From the NCBI RefSeq assembly GCF_000344615.1, contig NZ_KB467825.1:62001-126000 (forward strand): 64,000 bases of DNA, read 5' to 3'. The stretch comes from Janthinobacterium sp. CG3 (GTDB taxonomy: Bacteria; Pseudomonadota; Gammaproteobacteria; Burkholderiales; Burkholderiaceae_D). Of this stretch, positions 51,571 through 61,029 are shown piece by piece. How positions within the stretch are numbered: the stretch's first letter is position 1; every line of letters begins with the position of its first letter. The notes below the pieces were generated by a model, which saw only the letters and a list, made by a program, of their open reading frames with translations, was not told the DNA's origin and did not search any database. The translations under genes were made by a program, and so were the position numbers.

Positions 51571-52707
51571 ATGGAACGCGACCAAGCTTCAAAATTCATG
51601 TTCGACTTGCTGCGCCTGATGGTCAGCAAGCACGGTTCCGATTTGTTCATCACGGCCGGCTTTCCGCCCGCCATCAAGATCGACGGCAAGCTGACGCCGG
51701 TGTCGACCCAGGTACTGACGGCGGCCCACACCACCGACCTGGCGCGCTCGATCATGAACGACAAGCAAACCGCGTCGTTCGAGCTGAGCAAGGAGGCCAA
51801 CTTCGCCATCAGCCCGGGCGACCTGGGCCGCTTCCGCGTGTCCGCCTTCGTGCAGATGAGCTGCGTCGGCATGGTCTTGCGCACCATTACCACCGAGATC
51901 CCCAAGCTCGAAGCGCTCGGCCTGCCGGCGGTGCTGCAGGAAGTCGTCATGAGCAAGCGCGGCCTGGTCATCATGGTCGGCGCCACCGGCTCGGGCAAGT
52001 CGACCACGCTGGCGGCGATGGTCGGCTACCGCAACGAGAACAGCTACGGCCACATCATCACGATCGAGGACCCGGTCGAGTACGTGCATCCGCACAAGAA
52101 TTGCATCGTTACCCAGCGCGAGGTCGGCGTCGACACCGACGACTGGGCCACGGCGCTGAAAAACACGCTGCGCCAGGCGCCGGACGTCATCCAGATCGGC
52201 GAAATCCGCGACCGCGAAACCATGGACCACGCCATCGCCTTCGCCGAGACCGGCCACCTGTGCCTGGCCACGCTGCACGCCAACAGCGCCAACCAGGCGC
52301 TCGACCGCATCATCAATTTTTTCCCCGAGGAACGCCGCCAGCAATTGCTGATGGACCTGTCGCTGAACCTGAAGGGCATGATCTCGCAGCGCCTGATTCC
52401 GCTCAAGGAAAGCAAGGGCCGCTGCGTGGCCATCGAAATCCTGTTAAATTCACCCTTGATCTCGGACCTGATCTTCAAGGGCCAGGTGCACGAGATCAAG
52501 GAGCTGATGAAAAAATCGCGCGAACTGGGCATGCAGACTTTCGACCAGTCGCTGTTCGACCTGTTCGAAGACGACAAGATCAGTTATGAAGACGCCTTGC
52601 GCAACGCCGACTCGGTCAACGATTTGCGCCTGTCGATCAAGCTGCAAGGCAAAGCCGCCCAAACCCGCGACCTGTCGGCGGGAACGGAACACCTGGGAAT
52701 TATCTGA
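51571..52707 (+). CDS. pilU: Type IV pilus ATPase PilU
   Basis: Protein of 378 residues with Walker A GATGSGKST and Walker B region IGEIRD. It lacks the AIRNLIRE motif, which distinguishes it from PilT. It assists PilT-driven retraction. Transcribed with pilT. Its stop codon overlaps the ATG of a glutathione peroxidase gene by one base. Confidence 0.94.
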   Translation: MERDQASKFMFDLLRLMVSKHGSDLFITAGFPPAIKIDGKLTPVSTQVLTAAHTTDLARSIMNDKQTASFELSKEANFAISPGDLGRFRVSAFVQMSCVGMVLRTITTEIPKLEALGLPAVLQEVVMSKRGLVIMVGATGSGKSTTLAAMVGYRNENSYGHIITIEDPVEYVHPHKNCIVTQREVGVDTDDWATALKNTLRQAPDVIQIGEIRDRETMDHAIAFAETGHLCLATLHANSANQALDRIINFFPEERRQQLLMDLSLNLKGMISQRLIPLKESKGRCVAIEILLNSPLISDLIFKGQVHEIKELMKKSRELGMQTFDQSLFDLFEDDKISYEDALRNADSVNDLRLSIKLQGKAAQTRDLSAGTEHLGII

Positions 52708-53201
52708 TGACGACTGCGAACACCATGTTGGACCTCAGCGCCGACAGCCTGGCCGGCGCGCCGGTGGCATTGAACCAGTACAAGGGCAAAGTCCTGCTGA
52801 TCGTCAACACCGCCAGCAAATGCGGCTTCACGCCGCAGTACAAGGGGCTGGAGGAAGTCTACCAGCAGTTCAGAGACCGGGGCGCGGTGGTGCTGGGCTT
52901 TCCCTGCAACCAGTTCGGTGCGCAGGAGCCGGGCAGCGCCGCCGACATCGGCAGCTTTTGCGAAAAGAACTTCGGCGTCACCTTCCCGCTGTTCGCCAAG
53001 ATCGACGTCAACGGCGCCGCCACCCACCCGCTGTTCGCCCAGCTGAAGAAACAGGCGCCCGGCCTGCTCGGCACCGAGGCGATCAAATGGAACTTCACCA
53101 AGTTCCTGGTACGCAAGGACGGCACCGTCTACCAGCGCTACGCGCCCACCACCGCCCCGGCCGAGCTGGTGGCCGACATTGAAAAACTGTTGGCGCAGTA
53201 A
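52707..53201 (+). CDS. Glutathione peroxidase (Cys type)
   Basis: Protein of 164 residues. The catalytic tetrad is intact with Cys instead of selenocysteine (NTASKCGFTPQ), Gln in FPCNQFGAQE, Trp and Asn in IKWNFTKFLV. Reduces peroxides with glutathione or thioredoxin. The ATG overlaps the pilU stop (TGATG), so it is translated from the pilT-pilU transcript. No signal peptide. Confidence 0.93.
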   Translation: MTTANTMLDLSADSLAGAPVALNQYKGKVLLIVNTASKCGFTPQYKGLEEVYQQFRDRGAVVLGFPCNQFGAQEPGSAADIGSFCEKNFGVTFPLFAKIDVNGAATHPLFAQLKKQAPGLLGTEAIKWNFTKFLVRKDGTVYQRYAPTTAPAELVADIEKLLAQ

Positions 53202-53315
53202 AGCAGCAGTCGGCGGCGTATTTTTTTGCAATCGTTTGCAGTTCGGCACGCCTTTCACCCGCCTTTTCGGTGATAATGCTGGCAGATTTAGCGTGCCGAA
53301 CCGGACCAGACAACG

Positions 53316-55439
53316 ATGCCAGTATTGCGGAAAATCATAGAGGCATGGATGCGGATGGGAATCTATTCCCGCCTGTTCACCCCCATCTTCTTCCTCATCG
53401 TCGCCGTCTCGGCGGTGCGCTACAAACTGCTGATCGACGCCGAAACGGCCAGCGTCAGCGCGCGCTACCGCGCCGAGGCGCAGCAAATCGGCAAATACCT
53501 CGCCGCCACGCTGGTGCCGATCGCCGGCGAACGCGACGCCGCCGCCTTCCGTGCCATCCTCACCAGCGCGCTGCCGCTGAACGGCGACATCGCCAGCATC
53601 GGCTGGGACGGCCCGCGCCAGCACCTTGACATCCACAACCCGACCGCGCCGCGCCCGCTCTACCCGGACTGGTTCGGCGCGCTGACCGGCCTGGGCGAAC
53701 TGCGCACCAGCTTCCCGGTCGCGCTGCAGCCGGGCGGCAGCGGCACGCTGTCGCTGCGCTTCGCGCCGACGCTGCCGGTCAACCGCATCTGGGACGCCCT
53801 GCTCAAGCAGGCCGGCATCAGCGCCATCAGCATCTTGCTGATTTATTTGCTGCTAGGCCTGATCCTGGCCGCCAACCGCCACATGCTCAGGCAACTGGCG
53901 CTGGCCGCCGAGCGCTTCCAGCACGGCGACTACAGCGCGCGCATGGACGTTGGCGGCACGCCCGAGTCGCGCGCGCTGGCCGGCACCTTCAATAACATGG
54001 CCGCGCAGGTGCAGACCCTGGTGAACTCGCTGCGCGCCAGCGAAACCAGCCTGGGCGACCAATTGGCGCAAACGGTGCAGATGCAAAGCGCGCTGCAACA
54101 AATGTCGTGGCAGAACTACCACGACGTGCTGACCGGGCTGCCGAACCGCACCGCGCTGGCGGCGCGCTTCGAACAGGAGCTATTCCTGGCGCGCGAGCGC
54201 CAGCACCTGCTGGCGGTGTGCCTCATCGACCTCGACCATTTCAAAGGCGTCAACGACCGCTTCGGCGCCGAGTCCGGCGACGACATCCTCAAGCAGGTGG
54301 CGGCGCGGCTGCACGTCTTCGCCGGCCAGCAACACTATGCGGCGCGCCTGGCCGGCGACGAATTCGTCCTGCTGCTGGCCGGCCAGAGCGAGCTCGACGC
54401 GGTCGAACGCGGCGTCGCCCAGTTGCTGCGGGAGCTGGCCCAGCCCTACCAATGCGACGGCCAGCCGCTGGCGCTGTCGCTGAGCGCCGGCGTCGCCGTC
54501 GACGCCGGGCGCGAAAGCAGCACCGAGACGCTGCTGCGCCACGCCGACCACGCCGTCTACCAGGCCAAGCTGAGCGGGCGCAACCGCTACCACTTCTTCG
54601 ACGCCGGCCTCGACGAGGAGGTGCGCACCCACCACAACCAGCGCACCGAGATCCGCCAGGCGCTGCTGGCCGGCGAATTCCGCCTGTACCACCAGCCGAA
54701 GGTAAACATGCGCGCCGGCACCGTGGTCGGCATGGAGGCGCTGCTGCGCTGGCAGCACCCGCGCCGCGGCGTGCTGGCGCCGGTGCAATTCCTGCCGATG
54801 GTCGAGCACACCGACCTGATCATCGACATCGGCGAATGGGTGCTGCGCCAGGCGCTGTGGCAAATGCAGCGCTGGACCGCGGCCGGGCGCCACTGGGTGG
54901 TCAGCGTCAACATCGCCGCGCGCCACTTCCAGCAGCCCGACTTCGTCTCGCGCCTGAACGCCATCCTGGCCGAATTCCCCGGCGTGCGCGCCAGCATGCT
55001 CGAACTGGAGATCCTCGAATCGTCGGCGCTCGACGACATCGAACACGTGCGCCGCGTGATGACCGCCTGCCAGGCGCTCGGCATCACCTTCGCGCTGGAC
55101 GACTTCGGCACCGGCTATTCGTCGATGTCCTACCTGAAGCGGCTGCCGGCCAACATCCTGAAAATCGACCAAAGCTTCGTGCGCAACATGCTCTCCGACC
55201 AGGACGACCTGCACCTGGTGAGCGCCGTCATCGGCTTGGCGAAATCGTTCAACCTGGCGGTGATCGCCGAGGGCGTCGAAACGGTGGCGCACGGCACCCG
55301 TCTGATGGCGTTGGGCTGCGACCTGGCGCAGGGCCACGGCATCGCCCGGCCGATGCCGGCCGACGCCGTGCTGAAGTGGGCGGCCGGGTTCGCGCCGGCG
55401 CCGGCGTGGCGCGCCGTGGCCGGGCGCAACGCCGCGTAA
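53316..55439 (+). CDS. GGDEF-EAL domain protein with periplasmic sensor (cyclic di-GMP turnover)
   Basis: Protein of 707 residues: membrane segment near residues 22-40, a periplasmic domain to about 165, a second membrane segment and HAMP (about 185-245), then GGDEF (AGDEF near residue 347, first Gly replaced by Ala, a variant still found in active enzymes) and EAL (MEALLRW near 473, DDFGTGYSS, AEGVET all present). Both synthesis and breakdown of c-di-GMP are possible. Transcribed after a 114-base gap from the peroxidase gene; it is close to the pilus genes it may affect. Confidence 0.93.
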   Translation: MPVLRKIIEAWMRMGIYSRLFTPIFFLIVAVSAVRYKLLIDAETASVSARYRAEAQQIGKYLAATLVPIAGERDAAAFRAILTSALPLNGDIASIGWDGPRQHLDIHNPTAPRPLYPDWFGALTGLGELRTSFPVALQPGGSGTLSLRFAPTLPVNRIWDALLKQAGISAISILLIYLLLGLILAANRHMLRQLALAAERFQHGDYSARMDVGGTPESRALAGTFNNMAAQVQTLVNSLRASETSLGDQLAQTVQMQSALQQMSWQNYHDVLTGLPNRTALAARFEQELFLARERQHLLAVCLIDLDHFKGVNDRFGAESGDDILKQVAARLHVFAGQQHYAARLAGDEFVLLLAGQSELDAVERGVAQLLRELAQPYQCDGQPLALSLSAGVAVDAGRESSTETLLRHADHAVYQAKLSGRNRYHFFDAGLDEEVRTHHNQRTEIRQALLAGEFRLYHQPKVNMRAGTVVGMEALLRWQHPRRGVLAPVQFLPMVEHTDLIIDIGEWVLRQALWQMQRWTAAGRHWVVSVNIAARHFQQPDFVSRLNAILAEFPGVRASMLELEILESSALDDIEHVRRVMTACQALGITFALDDFGTGYSSMSYLKRLPANILKIDQSFVRNMLSDQDDLHLVSAVIGLAKSFNLAVIAEGVETVAHGTRLMALGCDLAQGHGIARPMPADAVLKWAAGFAPAPAWRAVAGRNAA

Positions 55440-55458
55440 GCTCAAAAACAGCGGCGCC

Positions 55459-56712
55459 TCAAACGGCCGGCGCCGCCAGCGCGTCGTCGATCAACTCGAT
55501 CCAATGCTTGACCGGCGTCTCGGTGCCCGACTGCAAATGCACCTGGCAGCCGACGTTGGCCGAAACGATCAGCCCGGCCTCGGTGTCGGCCAGAGCGGCC
55601 AGCTTGCGGTCGCGCAGCTGCAACGCCAGCTCCGGCTGCAAGATCGAATAGGTGCCGGCCGAGCCGCAGCACAAATGGCTGTCGCCGCACAGCCGCACGT
55701 CGACCCCGGCGGCGCGCAGCAGGCCTTCAACCTTGCCGCGGATCTGCTGGCCGTGCTGCAGGGTGCAAGGCGGATGGTAAGCCACCCGTTGCGCGGCCTT
55801 GCCGGCGCCGCCGCCGGCCAGCTTGCCGGCCAGCTCCGCCTGGAACTGCGGCAGCACCTCGCTCAAGTCGCGCGTCAGCGCGGCGATGCGTTGCGCCTTG
55901 GCGGCGTAGGCCTGGTCGTGCGCCAGCAAATGGCCGTAATCCTTCACCATCACGCCGCAACCGGACGCCGTCATGACGATCGCCTCGACCGCGTCGGCGC
56001 CGGCCACATACGGCCACCAGGCGTCGATATTGCGGCGCACGTCGTCCAGCGCCGCCTCCTGCTCGTTCAAATGGTGCCGCAGCGCGCCGCAGCAGCCGGC
56101 CTTGCGCGCCACCAGCAGTTGCACCCCGAGCGCGTCGAACACGCGCGCGGCGGCGGCGTTGATGTTCGGCGCCAACGCCGGCTGGGCGCAGCCGGCCAGC
56201 ACCAGCATCTTGCGCGCGTGCGTGCGCGTTGGCCAGCGCCCGGCGAAGGCGAGGCGCGGCAGCTTGTCCTGCATCGGCTTCGACAGCACCGGCTTGACCA
56301 ACTGCCCGGCCCGCAGCGCCGCCGTAAACAACCACCGGCGCGGCAAGCCCTGCTTGAGCACGAAACGCATCGCCCGTTCGGCCAGCGGGCGCTGCACGCG
56401 CTGCTCGACAACCTTGCGGCCGATGTCGAGCAGGCGCCCGTACTGCACCCCGGACGGACAGGTCGTTTCGCAGTTGCGGCAAGTCAGGCAGCGGTCCAGA
56501 TGGGTCTGGGTCTTGACCGTCACCGGCTCGCCCTCGAGCACCTGCTTGATCAAGTAAATGCGCCCGCGCGGGCCGTCCAACTCGTCGCCCAGCAACTGGT
56601 AGGTCGGGCAGGTCGCGGTGCAAAAACCACAGTGGACGCAGGCGCGCAGAATCGCTTCGGCCTCGGCGCCCTCGCGGGTGTGTTTGATAAAATCGGCGAG
56701 ATTGGTTTGCAT
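55459..56712 (-). CDS. glcF: Glycolate oxidase iron-sulfur subunit GlcF
   Basis: Protein of 417 residues with two 4Fe-4S sites (CVHCGFCTATCP and CLTCRNCETTCP) near the N-terminus and two CCG-type cysteine domains in the C-terminal half (AGCCGALRH, SHLCCGSAGTY). It passes electrons from GlcD/GlcE to quinone. Last gene of the glcDEF operon, six bases after glcE. Confidence 0.94.
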   Translation of the reverse strand: MQTNLADFIKHTREGAEAEAILRACVHCGFCTATCPTYQLLGDELDGPRGRIYLIKQVLEGEPVTVKTQTHLDRCLTCRNCETTCPSGVQYGRLLDIGRKVVEQRVQRPLAERAMRFVLKQGLPRRWLFTAALRAGQLVKPVLSKPMQDKLPRLAFAGRWPTRTHARKMLVLAGCAQPALAPNINAAAARVFDALGVQLLVARKAGCCGALRHHLNEQEAALDDVRRNIDAWWPYVAGADAVEAIVMTASGCGVMVKDYGHLLAHDQAYAAKAQRIAALTRDLSEVLPQFQAELAGKLAGGGAGKAAQRVAYHPPCTLQHGQQIRGKVEGLLRAAGVDVRLCGDSHLCCGSAGTYSILQPELALQLRDRKLAALADTEAGLIVSANVGCQVHLQSGTETPVKHWIELIDDALAAPAV

Positions 56713-56718
56713 GGTCGG

Positions 56719-57801
56719 CTAACTTAACAGATCCGGCTGAACGGATACGGCGGGGTACATCCGCCCCGGATTGAACACCCCGGCCGGGTCGAACGCCAGC
56801 TTCAGGCGCTGGTGGATGCCGGCCACGGCCGGCGCCAAGGGATGAAACACGCCGACACCCTTGTCGCCGCCGCGAAACAGCACGGCGTGGCCACCGGCCG
56901 CCGCCACGCTGCCGCGGATGCCGGCGGCGGTGGCGGCGTCGCCGCCGGCCTTCAGCCAGCGCTGCGCGCCGCCCCACTCGACCAGGTGCTCGCCCTTCAA
57001 AATAATGGCGCTGGCGGCCGGCGGCAGCGACAGGCGCCACAGCGGGCCGGCGTCGGCGAAAAAGGCGTGGGTCTGCTCGCGCAGGCTGGCCCAGAACGCC
57101 GCCGCGTCGGCCAACTCCTCGCCGCCCAGCTCGCGCCGCGCCGCCGCCACCGCCGCGTCGGCGCCGGACAGGCGCACGCTCAGCGCGCCGTCGTGCCAGC
57201 AACTGGCCGAGATCGGCAGCGGCCGGCCGGCCCATTCGTTGAGCATGCGCAGCGCCGCGATTTCATCGGCTTCAAAGCGCAGGCTGGCCACGCACAAGGG
57301 CAGCGGCAGCACCTTCAGCGATACCTGCAAAATCAGCCCCAGCGTGCCGAGCGATCCGGCCAGCAGGCGCGACACGTCGTAACCGGCGACGTTTTTCATC
57401 ACCTGCCCGCCGAAGGTCAGCACCTCGCCCTTGCCGTCCATCAGCACCGCGCCCAGCATGAAGTCGCGCACCGCGCCGGCGCTGGCGCGGCGCGGCCCCG
57501 ACAGCGCGCTGGCGACGACGCCGCCGATGGTCGCGCCCGGCCCGAAATGCGGCGGCTCGAACGCCAGCATCTGCCGTTTCTGCGCCAGCGCCGCCTCGAT
57601 CTCGGCCAGCGGCGTGCCGCAGCGCGCCGTGATCACCAGCTCGGTCGGCTCGTAGTCGACAATGCCGGCGTAGGCGCGCGTGTCGAGCAGTTCGCCGGCC
57701 GGCGCCTGGCCGTACCAATCCTTGCTGCCGCCGCCGCGCAGGCGCAGCGCGGTGCCGGTGGCGCCCGCCGCCAGGATGCGCGCCCTGAATTGTTCGATCA
57801 T
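56719..57801 (-). CDS. glcE: Glycolate oxidase subunit GlcE
   Basis: FAD-binding protein of 360 residues related to GlcD but shorter, with FGPGATIGGVVASALSG and the FAD-binding stretch ITARCGTPLAEIEAALA. The ATG at 57801 opens MIEQFRARILAA. It is the second flavoprotein subunit of the complex that oxidises glycolate to glyoxylate. Confidence 0.92.
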   Translation of the reverse strand: MIEQFRARILAAGATGTALRLRGGGSKDWYGQAPAGELLDTRAYAGIVDYEPTELVITARCGTPLAEIEAALAQKRQMLAFEPPHFGPGATIGGVVASALSGPRRASAGAVRDFMLGAVLMDGKGEVLTFGGQVMKNVAGYDVSRLLAGSLGTLGLILQVSLKVLPLPLCVASLRFEADEIAALRMLNEWAGRPLPISASCWHDGALSVRLSGADAAVAAARRELGGEELADAAAFWASLREQTHAFFADAGPLWRLSLPPAASAIILKGEHLVEWGGAQRWLKAGGDAATAAGIRGSVAAAGGHAVLFRGGDKGVGVFHPLAPAVAGIHQRLKLAFDPAGVFNPGRMYPAVSVQPDLLS

Positions 57802-57824
57802 CTCTTGCACACTCGCTCCAAATC

Positions 57825-59315
57825 TTAAAAACGCGGCAAATGCGCGAACTTCAACTGACCGCCGGCCACATGCATCTTGCCGAATTCGGCGCAGCGGTTC
57901 AGGGTCGGAATCGCCTTGTCCGGATTCAGCAGGTAGGCCGGGTCGAAGGCGCGCTTGAGCGCCGTGAACGCGGTGATTTCCTGCGCCGTGAACTGGACGC
58001 ACATCGAATTGATCTTTTCCATGCCGACGCCGTGCTCGCCGGTGATGGTGCCGCCGACCTCGACGCACAGCGCCAGGATCTCGGCGCCGAAGGCCTCGGC
58101 GCGCGCAAACTCGTCGGGCTGGTTGGCGTCGAACAGGATCAAGGGATGCAGGTTGCCGTCGCCGGCGTGGAACACGTTGGCGCAGCGCAGGCCGTACTTC
58201 ACCTCCATCTGGGCGATGCCGGTGAGCACCTGCGCCAGCCGCTTGCGCGGAATGGTGCCGTCCATGCAATAGTAATCGGGCGAAATGCGGCCGGCCGCCG
58301 GGAAGGCGTTCTTGCGCCCGGACCAGAACTTCAAGCGCTCGGCCTCCGAGCCGGACACCGAGATGGCGCTGGCGCCGGCGCCGCGCAGCACCGCCGTCAT
58401 GCGCGCGATCTCCTCCTCCACCTCCTCGTGCGTGCCGTCGGCCTCGCACAGCAGGATGGCGGCGGCGTCGAGGTCGTAGCCGGCCTTGACGAAGGGCTCG
58501 ACCATGCGCGCGCTGGTCTGGTCCATCATCTCCAACCCGGCCGGGATGATGCCGGCGGCGATCACGTCGGCCACCGCGTTGCCGCCGGTGACGATGTCGC
58601 CGAACGAGGCCATGATCACGCGCGCCGTCGCCGGCTTGGGGATCAGCTTGACAGTGACCTCGGTGACGATGCCGAGCATGCCTTCGGAACCGATAAACAC
58701 CGCCAGCAGGTCCAGGCCGGGCGCGTCGAGCGACTCGCCGCCCAGCACCACCACCTCGCCGTCCATCGTTACCATGCGCACGCGCAACACGTTGTGCACG
58801 GTCAGGCCGTACTTGAGGCAATGCACGCCGCCGGAATTCTCGGCGACGTTGCCGCCGATGGTGCAGGCGATCTGCGACGACGGGTCGGGCGCGTAGTACA
58901 GGCCGTGCGGCGCGGCGGCGTCGGAAATGGCCAGGTTGCGCACGCCCGGCTGCACCACCGCCGTGCGCGCGTAGGCGTCGACGCGCAGGATATGGTTCAG
59001 GCGCGCGGTCGACAGCACCACGCCGTCGGCGATCGGCAGCGCGCCGCCGGACAGGCCGGTGCCGGCGCCGCGCGGCACGATCGGCACGCCCAGCGCGCGG
59101 CACACCTTCAGCACCGCCAGCACCTGCTCCTCGTCGTCGGGCAGCGTGACCACCATCGGCAACCGCCGGTAGGCGGCCAGACCGTCGCATTCATACGGGC
59201 GCGTGTCCTCGGCATCGGCCAGCACGCAACGCTGCGGCAGCACCGCCAGCAAAGCGGCCACGACGGCTTGTTGACGGGCCGCGCTGAACGCCGCACCGGA
59301 CGGGGTACTGCTCAT
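57825..59315 (-). CDS. glcD: Glycolate oxidase subunit GlcD
   Basis: FAD-linked oxidase of 496 residues with the FAD-binding loop PRGAGTGLSGGALP near residue 83 and the C-terminal GDGNLHPLILFD and TGEHGVGMEKI of the VAO/PCMH family. Catalytic subunit of glycolate oxidase. First gene of glcDEF on the minus strand. The start at 59315 gives the usual family length. Confidence 0.93.
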   Translation of the reverse strand: MSSTPSGAAFSAARQQAVVAALLAVLPQRCVLADAEDTRPYECDGLAAYRRLPMVVTLPDDEEQVLAVLKVCRALGVPIVPRGAGTGLSGGALPIADGVVLSTARLNHILRVDAYARTAVVQPGVRNLAISDAAAPHGLYYAPDPSSQIACTIGGNVAENSGGVHCLKYGLTVHNVLRVRMVTMDGEVVVLGGESLDAPGLDLLAVFIGSEGMLGIVTEVTVKLIPKPATARVIMASFGDIVTGGNAVADVIAAGIIPAGLEMMDQTSARMVEPFVKAGYDLDAAAILLCEADGTHEEVEEEIARMTAVLRGAGASAISVSGSEAERLKFWSGRKNAFPAAGRISPDYYCMDGTIPRKRLAQVLTGIAQMEVKYGLRCANVFHAGDGNLHPLILFDANQPDEFARAEAFGAEILALCVEVGGTITGEHGVGMEKINSMCVQFTAQEITAFTALKRAFDPAYLLNPDKAIPTLNRCAEFGKMHVAGGQLKFAHLPRF

Positions 59316-59432
59316 TGGAGTGGGAAAGGCGTGGTCATGCCACGATTGTAAGCACAAACGCGGCTCACCGGAGGATTCTTCCGCAGCGGCGCGTCTAGTT
59401 CATGCCGCGCCATCAAAACCAGCGCACGGATA

Positions 59433-59825
59433 TTAGTCGCTTAACTTTTTCAGGGCCGCGCCAATCGCGCCGGGATTGAATCCCTGAATGCGCCGGTTGC
59501 CGATCAGCAGAAGCGGCACGCCGCCGCCGCCCAACTTGGCGAACTCGGACTTCGCTTGCGGCGATTGGTCGATATCGAGATCGGTAAAGGGAATGTTGTT
59601 TTCCGCGAAATGGGCGCGCGCCTTGGCGCAGAAGCCGCAGCGGGTGGTGCCATACAACACCACCTTGACGTTTTTGTCGGGGAAGTAAGCCGCGTAGTCG
59701 CCTTCGGTATAGGCCGGCTTGAGAGCGGCCGGGAGCAGAGACAAACCATAGCCGGCGCCCAGTCCCAGCGCCACGATCAAGCCATAGCCGGCCAAGGTCT
59801 TAATTCTATTCTTTAGCATTGTCAT
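59433..59825 (-). CDS. Membrane-anchored glutaredoxin-like protein
   Basis: Protein of 130 residues: an N-terminal membrane segment (about residues 11-32) and a glutaredoxin domain with the active site TTRCGFCAKAR and the later GGGVPLLLIGN (cis-Pro in GVPLL). The anchor probably places the domain outside the cytoplasm. Such proteins act as periplasmic thiol-disulfide exchangers. Starts at 59825 or 59819. Confidence 0.85.
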   Translation of the reverse strand: MTMLKNRIKTLAGYGLIVALGLGAGYGLSLLPAALKPAYTEGDYAAYFPDKNVKVVLYGTTRCGFCAKARAHFAENNIPFTDLDIDQSPQAKSEFAKLGGGGVPLLLIGNRRIQGFNPGAIGAALKKLSD

Positions 59826-60239
59826 CCGGGTCCTTAAGTCTCACGGAACTGTCGATAGCAGCCGCCTTCCAACGCTCGCGACGGCGCATAGCCACCAATT
59901 GAATCATCCAACAAAAATGCTGAATAAGCAAAATTGTTTTCCATTTAAGTAAAAGATAGCGTGATCACAATGCCAAGTCAAGCGGAATAATTGCCCGTCC
60001 CGAAGTGACAATCGGTGACATTTCCTCCGCCTGACTTCCCCGCCAGCGCGGATTTCGCAACGCTTGGCGCGTCCAGCCAAGCCCTTAAGCACGCACGCCC
60101 CTTGCAGGGAAAATATTGATTTATTTGCACGTAAACAGTGCCGGCCATAGCGCATTCCTGAGACAATAGCGTTCTATTCCGCCGCCCCCAAGTCCGGACG
60201 GGGCGGTGCGGCCTTGGATTGTATATTTTAAGAAGAACG
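59826..60239. other. Intergenic region, start of lower GC
   Basis: No gene is supported. The GC level falls from about here. It holds A/T-rich stretches (for example 59926-59960 and 60110-60130) that probably contain the promoter of the thioesterase gene. It marks the change from core chromosome to the presumed acquired locus. Confidence 0.5.
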
Positions 60240-60995
60240 ATGAAATCAGACTCTTGGTTAGGACGGGCAACCGGCCCGCGGCGAAAATTCCGATTGTTTT
60301 GCTTCGCCTACGCGGGCGGCTCGTCCAGCATATTCTCGCGCTGGCAGGACATGGTCTCCCCTGAGATAGAGATTTGCGCAATCAGACTGCCCGGTCGCGG
60401 CGCGCGCTTTAACGAAAAGCCAATCAGGTCGTTTCCCCAGTTGATTGAAGTGCTAGCCTATGTGATCAAGGACAATAGCGACCTGCCCTTCGCCTTTTTT
60501 GGCCATAGCTTAGGCGGCTTAATTGCATTCGAACTGGCACGGCATTGCCTCAGAAATAGCATCCCGCCGCCAACGATGCTATTCCTTTCCGCCTCTTCCG
60601 CGCCGCAATTACTTGACCTCAAAGAAAAATTCTCCGACCTTGCCGACGACGAGTTGATCGAAAAACTCAAAGCTTATAACGGCACTCCTATCGAAATTTT
60701 GCAAAATCGAGAGTTGATCGGACTGTTCCTGCCGCCCATCCGAGACGATTTTTCTCTTCTTGAGAGTTTTCAGTATAAACCGTTCGATAATTTTGACATC
60801 CCTATCACCGTACTAGCCGGAAAACTAGATAAAGAAGTCTCACCGGAGAAAATTTTCGGATGGGCGGAAGAGACTGCGGCGGCATGCAATTTCAACTGGT
60901 TTGAAGGAGATCACTTTTTCATCAACACCGAGAGTGAAAAAGTTCTGGAAACGTTGAATTTGGATTTAACCAGGCTACTTAAAACCTGTTACTAG
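60240..60995 (+). CDS. Type II thioesterase (GrsT-like)
   Basis: Alpha/beta hydrolase of 251 residues with the nucleophile elbow GHSLGG (Ser90), an acid in LAGKLDKEVSPE and a His in EGDHFFIN, the layout of stand-alone thioesterases that free stalled intermediates from NRPS or PKS carrier domains. The N-terminus CFAYAGGSSSIFSRW is characteristic. The neighbourhood has a free ACP and an acyl-CoA dehydrogenase, supporting a biosynthetic locus. Base composition is lower in GC than the core genes. Confidence 0.88.
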   Translation: MKSDSWLGRATGPRRKFRLFCFAYAGGSSSIFSRWQDMVSPEIEICAIRLPGRGARFNEKPIRSFPQLIEVLAYVIKDNSDLPFAFFGHSLGGLIAFELARHCLRNSIPPPTMLFLSASSAPQLLDLKEKFSDLADDELIEKLKAYNGTPIEILQNRELIGLFLPPIRDDFSLLESFQYKPFDNFDIPITVLAGKLDKEVSPEKIFGWAEETAAACNFNWFEGDHFFINTESEKVLETLNLDLTRLLKTCY

Positions 60996-61029
60996 CTCTG
61001 AAAGTCGTATCAATTCGACGGCAGCGTGC

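Noticed and set aside
54180-55445. Long minus-strand frame opposite the GGDEF-EAL gene
   Set aside because: It overlaps a clear domain protein; the composition is that of a shadow frame and it has no recognisable motif.
59904-60155. Small minus-strand open frame near the start of the low-GC region
   Set aside because: No ribosome site and no family features; it lies in a presumed control region.
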